DNA of 64,000 nt from JBFIHF01 sp964411125. Its GTDB lineage: Bacteria; Myxococcota_A; Bradymonadia; Bradymonadales; Bradymonadaceae. Made by a program: the position numbers and the translations under genes. Shown one piece after another: positions 37,001 to 45,244 of the stretch (position 1 is its first letter; the number at the start of each line of letters is the position of its first letter). The stretch covers positions 1 to 64,000 of the forward strand of contig CAYPJU010000026.1 in the NCBI GenBank assembly GCA_964411125.1. Reading direction: 5' to 3'. The notes below the pieces were generated by a model that saw only the letters and a program-made list of their open reading frames with translations, was not told the DNA's origin and searched no databases.

Positions 37001-37728
37001 GCCTGATCGAAGTTCGCTACCGCCGGGCAGTTGTCGCAAGCATCGCCGACCGAGTCAGCGTCGGCGTCTTCCTGGTTCGGGTTGGGGACCAGGTAGCAGT
37101 TGTCGTCGAAGTCGGTGATCGTGTCGTTGTCGGAGTCTGCGTTCGGGTCGACCGGACCCTCGCACACGTCGCCCGTCCCGTCACCGTCGGCGTCTTCCTG
37201 GCCGTCGTTCGAGACGGTCGGGCAGTTGTCGCACGCGTCGCCGACGCGGTCGCCGTCGATGTCTCCCTGATCGACGTTCGCGTCGTCCACGCAGTTGTCG
37301 AACGGGTCGCGGATCGTGTCGCCGTCCGCATCGCCCCACAGCGCGCACGCATCACCGACCCCATCGTCGTCGGCGTCTTCCTGGAAACGGTTGGCTATCT
37401 CGACGCAGTTGTCGCAGGCGTCCCCGATACCGTCGCGATCTCGGTCGTTCTGGCTCGGGTTGTCGTCGCAGGCACAGTTGTCGCGGCGGTTCCGGACCCC
37501 GTCACCGTCGTCGTCTCCCGAAGGATCCACCCAGCCACACGTGCCGTTCTGGTTCCCGTTGTTGCCCCCGCTGGCGTCGTCGCCATCGCCGCCACCATCG
37601 ACGGAACCGTTGTTCTCGGTCCCGGCGTCCGAGCCGCCGTTGTTGTCGCCACTGCCGACGGGGTCGCCGCCGCACGCAGCGATCGTCAGAGCAAGGAGAC
37701 CTACCAAGATGCGCGTCGCGCTCTTCAT
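34003..37728 (-). CDS. Giant surface lipoprotein: TSP3 repeats, vWA domain, MopE-like repeats
   Basis: The 1241-residue product starts MKSATRILVGLLALTIAACG with lipid Cys19 and an Asn/Gly/Asp-rich linker. Residues ~75-640 are TSP3 repeats with 18 DNC motifs. A vWA domain (~655-895) has the MIDAS motif DTSGSM and IITDGAP. The last ~290 residues are eleven [CD]xxxDNDCDGxxDEGC units, the calcium-binding, disulfide-rich repeat seen in MopE-like proteins of myxobacteria. The last unit ends at the C-terminus. It is probably a calcium-loaded adhesin or surface matrix protein. A shorter paralogue with the same domain order is at 45245-47017. It has its own promoter and strong terminator. Confidence 0.9.
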   Translation of the reverse strand: MKSATRILVGLLALTIAACGGDPVGSGDNNGGSDAGTENNGSVDGGGDGDDASGGNNGNQNGTCGWVDPSGDDDGDGVRNRRDNCACDDNPSQNDRDRDGIGDACDNCVEIANRFQEDADDDGVGDACALWGDADGDTIRDPFDNCVDDANVDQGDIDGDRVGDACDNCPTVSNDGQEDADGDGTGDVCEGPVDPNADSDNDTITDFDDNCYLVPNPNQEDADADSVGDACDNCPAVANFDQADTDNDGQGDACGVDFDVDTDGDNLRDVEDNCPMVANPAQTDTDGDLVGDDCDNCVDVANASQADADGDGVGDECDGLTNPDGDDDGDGTRNFDDNCPTVANPGQADADGDRVGDACDNCTGIANANQADADNNGTGDACEGAANPDGDDDGDGTRNAIDNCPMLANPAQLDTDFDGVGNDCDNCANVANSSQADADNNGVGDACEGLADPSGDADGDNVSNGSDNCPTVANPTQVDADGDTLGNACDNCPNVANGSQTDTDGDGVGDECEDGDGDGIADFEDNCPLLSNNAQTDTDGDSVGDACDNCPASANMSQLDANNNNIGDECENQYDQNRDTDGDGTADRFDNCRTIANANQADSDGDGVGNVCDNCPNVPNYNQDDVDNDNVGDACEALPNGTPICNTNDVQASRIKPSLYFLLDTSGSMCQQNDNDCNRGEGPNRLDTMLDALDSLADNTNLLTDFNVGIGEFGNCTLTELLDLSLNTTASTFKNSYANLDADGNTPTGPAVNQVRTGGLLEIPGDPNPTREKRIVIITDGAPTTTCNQSSDNSVDYTEDQIAAALGADYPTFVVGFDNLSNSAQSNMQTFAVAGGTNNPNDGSRNWFRVSSSNTQDLEDAISTIANLSIGCDVQLNPQPGDDLARMRVTIVEGNNSTVVPKSNTNGWSLNTATNVVTLNGQACTNLNNAAAAASPGDVVGIQVEIACNSCVVSPEVCDYVDNDCDGTVDEGCNCGPEICGDGIDQDCDNVADDGCPSCIPSPEICGDGVDNDCDGQTDENCPPPGCIPSAEVCGDNTDNDCDGQTDEGCPVPGCIPSAEICGDNVDNDCDGQIDEGCPPPPGCIPLAEICDGQDNDCDNQVDEGCGTGGCIPASEKCDGIDNDCDNMIDEGCAVCMPRTEICDGRDNDCDGEVDEDCIDCPSFGPEICDGVDNDCDGMVDEGCGTGQCIPENEICDQIDNDCDGEIDEDCEDCPNGRNPETCDGIDNDCDGLVDEGCPDG

Positions 37729-37764
37729 ATCTACACCCACCAACTAGAGAGACAGCCCGCTTGC

Positions 37765-37793
37765 ATCATTCCGATTTCCAACGGATTCGTCAA
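37765..37793 (-). promoter_or_regulatory. Candidate sigma-70 promoter for the TSP3/vWA/MopE lipoprotein gene
   Basis: On the minus strand TTGACG (37793-37788), a 17-bp spacer and AATGAT (37770-37765, 4 of 6) are well placed. The likely transcript start is near 37758, about 30 nt before the ATG at 37728. Confidence 0.5.
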
Positions 37794-37826
37794 TGATCGT
37801 CATGGAATTGACGGTCGGATGGCCCG

Positions 37827-39119
37827 CTATTCTTCTTCGGATCGCCACGATTCGAGCCGTCGCGCGATCTCCTCTTCGAACCCATTGTCCGACGGCGTGT
37901 AGTACCTCCGCCCGAGCAGGCGCTCCGGAAGGTAGTCGGCGACGACGAAGTTGCCCTCGAAGTTGTGCGGGTACTTGTAGCCTCGCCCCGCTCCCATCGC
38001 CCGGTGCAGCTTCGTCGGCGCGTTCACCAGGTGATCGGGGATCGGCAGGCTGCCGTGCTCCAGGACGTCTTTGCGAGCCTTGCCGTAAGCCGCGAACACC
38101 GCGTTCGACTTCGGAGCCGTCGCCAGATACGTCGCCGCCTGCGTCATCGGCAGCACCCCCTCCGGCATCCCCATGAAGCGAAACGCCTCCGTCGCGGTCA
38201 TCGCCACTTGCAGCGCCAGGGGATCGGCGTTTCCGATGTCCTCGCTCGCGAAGATCACCATGCGCCGCAGGATGAAGAGAGGATCCTCGCCCCCCTCCAG
38301 CATCCGGATCATGTAGTGCAGCGCGGCGTCGGGATCGGAGCCGCGCATGCTCTTGATGAATGCGCTGACCGTCTTGTAGTGCTCCTCGCCGGCCTTGTCG
38401 TACCGGACGACCTTCCGCTGGACCGCCTCTTCGACATCGCCGCGCTCGATGATTTCGCGGCCCGCCGCGGTCACGCGGTCCGCGGCGACCTCCAGCGCGT
38501 TCAGCGCAGTACGCGCATCTCCCTCGGCGGCGTCGACGATCGTCTCGCGCGCTTCGCGCTGCAGACCGAGCTCGAGCTTTCCCAGCCCACGGTCACCATC
38601 GGCGAGCGCGCGGTCGACGATCACGCCGATGCTGTCGTCGCTGAGCGCCTCGAGCGTGAGGACCCGACAGCGCGACAGGAGCGCCGAGTTCACTTCGAAC
38701 GACGGGGTCTCGGTGGTCGCACCGATCAACGTCAGCGTCCCGTCCTCGACATGCGGCAACAGCGCGTCCTGCTGTGCCTTGTTGAACCTGTGGATCTCGT
38801 CGACGAAGAGGATCAGCGGCCCCGGGAGCAACCTCCCCCGCTTCGCCCGCTGCGCCTGTTCTCGGATGTCCTTCACCCCCGCCGTCACCGCCGACAGGGT
38901 CACGAGCTCTCCCCGGATCTCGTCGGCGAGCAGCCGGGCGAGGGTCGTCTTTCCCGAGCCGGGAGGGCCCCACAGGATGATGCTCGGCAGGCGGCCCCGC
39001 TTCAGTGCGTTGCGCAAGAACTTCCCCTCGTCGAGCAGATGACTCTGCCCGACGAAATCGTCCATGGTGCGCGGCCGCATCCGCTCGGCGAGCGGTGGGC
39101 GAGGCCGATCGGCTCTCAT
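37827..39119 (-). CDS. rarA: Replication-associated recombination protein A (AAA+ ATPase)
   Basis: RarA (MgsA) is a clamp-loader-like ATPase acting at stalled replication forks. Walker A is GPPGSGKT (51-58) and Walker B FVDEIH (105-110), followed by the family-typical RFNKAQQDALLPHVE. The family C-terminal region is complete (KSMRGSDPDAALHYMIRMLE, and YKYPHNFEGNFVVADYLPE near the end). At 430 residues the length is typical. It is the last of a three-gene run with a rubredoxin-like gene (13 bp upstream) and the FAGK-repeat gene. Confidence 0.95.
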   Translation of the reverse strand: MRADRPRPPLAERMRPRTMDDFVGQSHLLDEGKFLRNALKRGRLPSIILWGPPGSGKTTLARLLADEIRGELVTLSAVTAGVKDIREQAQRAKRGRLLPGPLILFVDEIHRFNKAQQDALLPHVEDGTLTLIGATTETPSFEVNSALLSRCRVLTLEALSDDSIGVIVDRALADGDRGLGKLELGLQREARETIVDAAEGDARTALNALEVAADRVTAAGREIIERGDVEEAVQRKVVRYDKAGEEHYKTVSAFIKSMRGSDPDAALHYMIRMLEGGEDPLFILRRMVIFASEDIGNADPLALQVAMTATEAFRFMGMPEGVLPMTQAATYLATAPKSNAVFAAYGKARKDVLEHGSLPIPDHLVNAPTKLHRAMGAGRGYKYPHNFEGNFVVADYLPERLLGRRYYTPSDNGFEEEIARRLESWRSEEE

Positions 39120-39132
39120 GATGGGTGGGCGA

Positions 39133-39447
39133 TCAGTGATCGTCGCTCGGGTTCATGTTGTTGCCGGAGGCGGCGGGGAGGACCCGCCCGGCGACCCGAT
39201 TCTTCTGGCGAACGCCGTTCTGCTGCATCAGCTCGAGCCGCAAAGCGCGGCAGTCGCGATGGTTGAACGGGACGTCGGGGTGCGTGGTGCGCACTTCCTG
39301 TTCGATGTGCTGCGGGATGTCGATGAAGGCGGTCTTGTAGCTCTCGCACACCGGGCACTCCATCTTCGGCTGCCCGCCTTCGTACGTGAACCCGCACGTC
39401 GTGCACGTCCACAACATCGCCTGCATGTATCGTCCGAAATCGCTCAT
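39133..39447 (-). CDS. Rubredoxin/rubrerythrin-type small metal protein
   Basis: The 104-residue product has an iron/zinc ribbon near the N-terminus: CTTCGFTYEGGQPKMECPVC, that is C-x2-C-x12-C-x2-C (Cys15, 18, 31, 34), in the style of rubrerythrin C-terminal rubredoxin domains. The rest has HIEQEVRTTHPDVPFNHRDC and ends in a polar tail. It may be an electron carrier or a zinc ribbon; the sequence does not decide between them. It lies between the FAGK-repeat gene (17 bp gap) and rarA (13 bp gap) on the same strand. Confidence 0.75.
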   Translation of the reverse strand: MSDFGRYMQAMLWTCTTCGFTYEGGQPKMECPVCESYKTAFIDIPQHIEQEVRTTHPDVPFNHRDCRALRLELMQQNGVRQKNRVAGRVLPAASGNNMNPSDDH

Positions 39448-39464
39448 TTGGTCTCTACCCCGGT

Positions 39465-40556
39465 TCAGGCGGCGCCTTTCGCCTCGGCGATTCTACGGTA
39501 TTCGTCCTCGTACGTCGCCCACCGTTCTTCGACGATGGCGAGATTCTTCGCGTTGATGTCGAGGTCGATGTTGTCGTCGATCTCGCGCATCTGAAGGGCG
39601 ACGTCGCGCAACTGGTCGCAGAGTTTGCTCATCAGATCGAGATCGCGCGTTCGGCGCTCCTTGCCAGCGAACTCCTTGCCGTATTCGGCGAAGACGTCGT
39701 TCGCGGCGCCCCCGAGGGCCCCGGCGAGGTCGCGAACCGCCGTCTCTTTTCGAACCTTGCGAATCTCCTCGAGCTCGCTTCGGTAGAGCTCCAGGTTCTG
39801 CTGGACCGTGCTGATGTTGTTGTCGTTCATCTGCGAACGGAAGTTGTTGTCGCGGAGCTCACGCATCTCCTCCTGATATTCTTCGAGGTTGGAGATCATG
39901 CGAGCGAGAAGGCCGGGGCGGCGCGACGCGCGCGACTTGCCCGCGAAGTGGTCGCGGTAGAGCGCGAACTGAGCATTCGCGAGCTGCGCCAGCCGGTTCG
40001 CGACGTCTTCCTGCGTACCGACCGTCTGGGCGCGGGCGATGTTCGTCACCTCGTCGCGGTAGAGGCCGAGCTGCTGCCGGACGGTCTGCAGATCCTGACG
40101 GCTGTTCGCCGCGCCCTGCTCCACCAACGACTGCATTCGTTTCTCGAGCCCTTCGAGCTCGCCCACCATCTCGTGGAGCAGCATCCGGTCACGCGTCGAG
40201 CGATCCTTGCCCGCGAAATGGCGACGGTATGCGTCGAACACCCGATTCGCGCGCTGCGCGAGGAGGGCGCCCTGCACGCCGAGGGGGTCTTTCTTGGCCT
40301 CGGTGATGAGGCCGCGCTCGTTCTGGTAGCGATCGAGGTTCTCGGTCGCCGTCTCGATGAAAGCCAGCACCGCCGGGTTGCGGTCGCCGTTCATCAGCGT
40401 TCGCGCGTCGTCGACGACACCGTCGAGATCGGTGATCAACTTCTCCAGGAGATCGAGGTCGCGCGTGGGGCGCGGCTTCCCGGCGAAGTTCGAAGCGTAG
40501 GTTTGGTAGACCGAGTCGGCGCGGTCTTGAAGGTCGGAGAGTTTTGGCTTGCTCAT
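39465..40556 (-). CDS. Four-fold repeat, helical FAGK-motif protein of unknown function
   Basis: The 363-residue product is four copies of a ~90-residue helical unit. Each has an [YF]xxYxxxFAGKxRxxR motif, with FAGK at residues 24, 114, 204 and 296, followed by a leucine-rich helix (LLEKL, LLHEM, LLARM, LMSKL) and a long charged amphipathic helix. There is no signal peptide or membrane helix, so it is cytoplasmic. Charge and heptad patterns suggest coiled coils or helical bundles. I recognise no family. It is the first gene of a unit with the rubredoxin-like gene and rarA. Confidence 0.7.
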   Translation of the reverse strand: MSKPKLSDLQDRADSVYQTYASNFAGKPRPTRDLDLLEKLITDLDGVVDDARTLMNGDRNPAVLAFIETATENLDRYQNERGLITEAKKDPLGVQGALLAQRANRVFDAYRRHFAGKDRSTRDRMLLHEMVGELEGLEKRMQSLVEQGAANSRQDLQTVRQQLGLYRDEVTNIARAQTVGTQEDVANRLAQLANAQFALYRDHFAGKSRASRRPGLLARMISNLEEYQEEMRELRDNNFRSQMNDNNISTVQQNLELYRSELEEIRKVRKETAVRDLAGALGGAANDVFAEYGKEFAGKERRTRDLDLMSKLCDQLRDVALQMREIDDNIDLDINAKNLAIVEERWATYEDEYRRIAEAKGAA

Positions 40557-40664
40557 TGGGATCCTCTTAGACAGTGGCAGGGCTATATCGCGTTCCGCGC
40601 TTCGTCACAACCGATCACGGCGCGCAGCTTTTGATTCGTCGCCCCCAAACCCCGGGAACCGCCG

Positions 40665-41513
40665 TCAGTATTTCTCGCCCCGAAGTTCTGGCCGCGGGAT
40701 GACGAACGAACGCGACACATCCGGGGCGAGATCGAGGTCGTGCACCCGGTACTGGTGCAGGGTGCGCTCCCCTCCCGGTTCGTCGACGGTCCCCATCTTT
40801 CGGGCGACGACGAAACCTCCCGTCTCGGTGAGCTCCTCGTACGCCATGATCCCCACCATCCAATCGCCGTAGTCTCGGATCGTGTACTGCAGCCAGGCGA
40901 GTCGATTGGTGTCGGGATCGATCCAGGCGACATACTGGTCGACATCGTCGCGCGGAGCATCGTCTCCCCAGGTCAGGAAGACGCGCTCGTAGTGCTTCCC
41001 CTCCACTACCTTCGGTTCGATTCTGTAGACCGTCGTCGCCTCGACGAGCCTGAACGGCGCCTCGATGAAGTACGAGGTCGTGGGGATCCAGAACTTGATC
41101 CTGTCGTCGTCGTCGAACTCCGGCTCGCCCCCCTTTTCCACCGTGTAAGTTCGCCAGTTCTGAAGCCCCCAATCGGGCTCCTCCTCCTCGAGGAAGTGGA
41201 TGCGTCCGGAGTCCTTCCCCGGAACGAACGTGATCTCGAACGGGGTGCCGTTCGACGGCCATGGGCCCGCGACCGTATGCATCAGTGGTTTCCAGTGATC
41301 GGAGACGGTCGCACGGACGACGTCCTGCCGCAGCCACGCATCTCGCCCACCATGCGCATCGGCGAGCCCCGCGAGGAGGGCCCGCCCTTGCGCTTCGGCG
41401 CCGTCGAGCGGGGGTGCCTCGGGGCGCAAGTCCGCGGTGGCGCAACCCAGCGAAAGGCAGACCGCCGAAGCGAGGAGCAATCCCATCAGACGATGGTAGG
41501 AGATGACGTGCAT
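40665..41513 (-). CDS. Putative lipoprotein of unknown function
   Basis: The start at 41513 has GAGG upstream and gives MHVISYHRLMGLLLASAVCL with the lipid Cys24 (LSLGC). The frame remains open upstream to 41678 but that part overlaps the region before the photolyase gene and is not signal-like. The 282-residue protein has a Trp/Tyr-rich body (WIDPDTNRLAWLQYTIRDYG, FDDDDRIKFWIPTTSYFIEA). This resembles outer-membrane lipoprotein sorting-like (LolA/LolB-type half-barrel) proteins, but the match is only by pattern. It is divergent from the photolyase gene, with 133 bp between the starts. Confidence 0.72.
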   Translation of the reverse strand: MHVISYHRLMGLLLASAVCLSLGCATADLRPEAPPLDGAEAQGRALLAGLADAHGGRDAWLRQDVVRATVSDHWKPLMHTVAGPWPSNGTPFEITFVPGKDSGRIHFLEEEEPDWGLQNWRTYTVEKGGEPEFDDDDRIKFWIPTTSYFIEAPFRLVEATTVYRIEPKVVEGKHYERVFLTWGDDAPRDDVDQYVAWIDPDTNRLAWLQYTIRDYGDWMVGIMAYEELTETGGFVVARKMGTVDEPGGERTLHQYRVHDLDLAPDVSRSFVIPRPELRGEKY

Positions 41514-41646
41514 GGAGTCCTCGTACCGGAGCATGGTCGGTCGATGTCCGGGTTCAACGAATAGTTTCGAAGCGTCGCGTTGGCCATCGCTTTCTGGTGT
41601 GAAAGATTGCCTCGAATCGAATCGCCCCCGACTCCCCCGGACCGAA

Positions 41647-43107
<1,461 letters not shown>

Positions 43108-43144
43108 GGCGGCGAGTGTTGCGCGGCGGGGGCTTCGGAGGCGT

Positions 43145-43477
43145 TCACGCCTCCTCGACGAGCTCCTGTGCCGCCTCCATCGCTTCGTCTCCCGCCCGCT
43201 GAGCACGCGAGCGGAGGTCTTCGAGGCGGTGGACGATCTCGGTGCGTGTCTCTTCTCCGCGACGGGGCGCGAAGAGAAGGCCGAGGACAGCGCCGGCGGC
43301 GACTCCGACCCCGAAGATACCGAGCGCCGGAAGGAGCACGTCCTGTGTCGACCGCTTGTGCTGGAGCCCGAGACGGTCGAGGACGCGCTGGGCCGCGGAA
43401 TCGTAGCCGGAGCTCATACTGCCCTGAGCTTCGGAGAGGATGTCCTGTGCATTTTCGAGCAGACGACTGATGTCCAT
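43145..43477 (-). CDS. YtxH-like small membrane protein
   Basis: The 110-residue product starts at 43477 after an AAGGAG ribosome site. It has one membrane helix (about 44-68, VLLPALGIFGVGVAAGAVLG), directly followed by LLFAPRRGEETR, the YtxH-family signature. The C-terminal ~40 residues are an amphipathic helix. Such proteins are membrane-attached and often stress-induced; the role is unknown. It lies alone, convergent with the photolyase gene and divergent from mtnP. Confidence 0.75.
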   Translation of the reverse strand: MDISRLLENAQDILSEAQGSMSSGYDSAAQRVLDRLGLQHKRSTQDVLLPALGIFGVGVAAGAVLGLLFAPRRGEETRTEIVHRLEDLRSRAQRAGDEAMEAAQELVEEA

Positions 43478-43636
43478 GGGGTGCTCCTTCGATCGGGCAG
43501 GTGTGTGCATTCGTTGCAGATAGCGTGGGATCGGAACCGGGGTCTGTCAAACGGCCAACCACCGAAAAGCGACGTTGTCTGAGCCTGCGCATCGCAGTAT
43601 GACTCGGTGCGAACGTCCCCGAGAAAGGAACGAGCG

Positions 43637-44503
43637 ATGCAGGAAGCGATCAAGATTGGAGTCATTGGCGGCAGTGGTCTATACGACCTGGAGAACCTCG
43701 AGGTCGTGGAAGAGCGCGAGATCGACACGCCTTACGGCAAACCGAGCGCGCCTCTCACGATTGGAAAGATGGGCGATCGCCTCGTCGCGTTCATCCCGCG
43801 CCACGGCGCCCATCACCAGTACAACCCTTCGACCGTACCGTACCGGGCCAACATCTGGGCCCTGAAGTCGGTCGGCGTCTTCTGGATCGTCGCGGTGAAC
43901 GCCGTCGGCTCACTTCGGGAGGAGATCGCGCCGGGTGACTTCTGCGTCCCGGACAACATCATCGACAAGACCTACCGACGGCCGAACACGATGTTCGACG
44001 AACTGGCGGTCCACGTGAACCTGGGGCGTCCCTTCCACCCGATGCTGCGGAAAGTCCTGGTCGACGCCACCCGCGCCGAAGGGATCGACGTCCACGACGG
44101 CGGCACCTACGTCTGCATGGAAGGCCCCGCGTTCAGCACGGTCGCCGAATCGAACATGCACCGACAGTGGGGAGCGAGCCTCATCGGGATGACGGCGATG
44201 CCAGAGGCGCGTCTCGCCCGCGAAGCGGAGATGTGTTACGCCGCGATCTCGCTGCCGACCGACTACGATGTCTGGTACGAATCCGACCACGTCGACATCA
44301 ACGAAGTCTTCGCCGTCTTCGGTCGCAACATCGCGAACGTGAAGCGCGTCCTCGCCCGCGCGATCCGCGAGATTCCTCTCGATCGCGAAGAGGAGTGCGA
44401 CGCCCGCAACGCCTTGCAGTACGCGATCGTGACGAAACCCGAAGGAGTCGGACAGTGGACCCGCGACAACCTGGGACTGCTCCTCGACAAATACGGAATC
44501 TGA
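43637..44503 (+). CDS. mtnP: S-methyl-5'-thioadenosine phosphorylase
   Basis: This enzyme cleaves methylthioadenosine with phosphate to adenine and methylthioribose-1-phosphate, the substrate of MtnA. The start at 43637 has AAAGGAACGAG upstream. Motifs of the trimeric MTAP/PNP family are clear: IGVIGGSGLYD near residue 10, PRHGAHHQYNPS, VNAVGSLRE, CMEGPAFSTVAESNMHRQW, IGMTAMPEARLAREAEMCYA, and the TDYDVW adenine-specific region. At 288 residues it is the normal size. mtnA is about 22 kb away at 20630. Confidence 0.93.
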   Translation: MQEAIKIGVIGGSGLYDLENLEVVEEREIDTPYGKPSAPLTIGKMGDRLVAFIPRHGAHHQYNPSTVPYRANIWALKSVGVFWIVAVNAVGSLREEIAPGDFCVPDNIIDKTYRRPNTMFDELAVHVNLGRPFHPMLRKVLVDATRAEGIDVHDGGTYVCMEGPAFSTVAESNMHRQWGASLIGMTAMPEARLAREAEMCYAAISLPTDYDVWYESDHVDINEVFAVFGRNIANVKRVLARAIREIPLDREEECDARNALQYAIVTKPEGVGQWTRDNLGLLLDKYGI

Positions 44504-44669
44504 TAGTTTCCCACATCGCGGTTGCCGCCGGGTACCGGGTGAGTAGGTTCTGGGAAAAATCTGCACGATCTTTTTCGGAACTTGAATCGTCACCGTCGAC
44601 GACGCATCCTAGGGTCCGAAGCACGCAGGCGATGGAGCCAACAGAGGCTCCAAGTTGGCGGGAGAGTGC

Positions 44670-44915
44670 ATGAAACGAAAAACCGACTGTCCTGAAATGA
44701 TGGACCTGCTCGTCGACTACCTCGAAGGCGAGCTCGACGAAAAGGCGCAGAAACACCTCGAGTTCCACCTGGAACTGTGCCCTCCCTGCTTGAACTTCCT
44801 CGAGTCGTACAAGACTACCAACAAGGTGTGTCGCGGTGCCCTCGAGAAGAACATGCCCACCGAGCTCAAGTCGAGCCTCAAGACCTTCCTCAAATCCAAA
44901 TGCGGTTGTGAATAG
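44670..44915 (+). CDS. Small zinc-finger (zf-HC2/anti-sigma-like) protein
   Basis: The 81-residue product starts at 44670 after GGAGAG. An early Cys (TDCPEMMDLLVDYLEGELDE) and the motif HLELCPPC (H-x3-C-x2-C) form the HC2-type zinc-binding anti-sigma domain. The C-terminus ends in a CGCE tail. The length and context suggest an anti-sigma factor lacking the membrane part, but no sigma-factor gene is adjacent. It follows mtnP after 166 bp, where GGAACTT (44577-44583) resembles an ECF -35 element but lacks a fitting -10. Confidence 0.7.
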   Translation: MKRKTDCPEMMDLLVDYLEGELDEKAQKHLEFHLELCPPCLNFLESYKTTNKVCRGALEKNMPTELKSSLKTFLKSKCGCE

Positions 44916-44983
44916 CGGAGCGCGATGAAATCGCGCCCCCGACGGGAATGAACGTCCCCCGGGCGAACGTCCCCCCGTCCCCC

Positions 44984-45038
44984 CCCCGCGCTTACGCGCG
45001 GGGCTAAGCCGCTGCGCGGCATGCCCGCTTACGCGGGC
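44984..45038. repeat. Cluster of three hairpins, two with TTAC loops (REP-like)
   Basis: CCCCGCGC-TTAC-GCGCGGGG (44984-45003), GCCGC-TGC-GCGGC (45008-45020) and GCCCGC-TTAC-GCGGGC (45023-45038) are all perfect stems in a row. The shared TTAC loop and stem type suggest related REP-like elements. Confidence 0.75.
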
Positions 45039-45070
45039 GAGTACGTTCGAGAGTCGTGAAGCGGAATGGG

Positions 45071-45240
45071 GCGTAGCAGCTCGTCCGGCCAGCCCCCCAC
45101 GGAATCGAGACGGGGGAATCGGACCGAGCGTGGCGGGCCTGGTTTCGAGCGATGATGCGTCGGAGCGACGCAGGCGTAGCAGCTCGTCCGGCCAGCCCCC
45201 CACGGAATCGGAGACGGGAGATTCCCCCGTCTCCGATTCC
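45071..45240. repeat. 44-bp direct repeat, second copy fused to a 15-bp palindrome
   Basis: The sequence beginning GCGTAGCAGCTCGTCCGGCC and ending in AGACGGG occurs at 45071-45114 and 45174-45217, 103 bp apart, differing by about one base. In the second copy the end becomes the left arm of a perfect 15-bp inverted repeat (45204-45218 with 45226-45240; 7-nt loop), which stops 5 bp before the end of the next minus-strand gene. Confidence 0.75.
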
Positions 45241-45244
45241 CGAC

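Larger units (their letters stand above)
44916..45244. other. 329-bp intergenic region rich in hairpins and a direct repeat
   Basis: It separates the zinc-finger gene from the 3' end of the minus-strand TSP3/vWA/MopE gene. It contains three consecutive hairpins (44984-45038), then two copies of a 44-bp direct repeat (45071-45114 and 45174-45217). No protein-coding region is supported. Confidence 0.7.

Noticed and set aside
41503..41646. 48-residue N-terminal extension of the photolyase
   Set aside because: It runs opposite the start of the divergent lipoprotein gene and has no photolyase similarity; the ATG at 41647 fits the family start.
44577..44583. GGAACTT resembling an ECF-sigma -35 before the zinc-finger gene
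   Set aside because: No matching -10 at 15-17 bp spacing, so I do not call a promoter.
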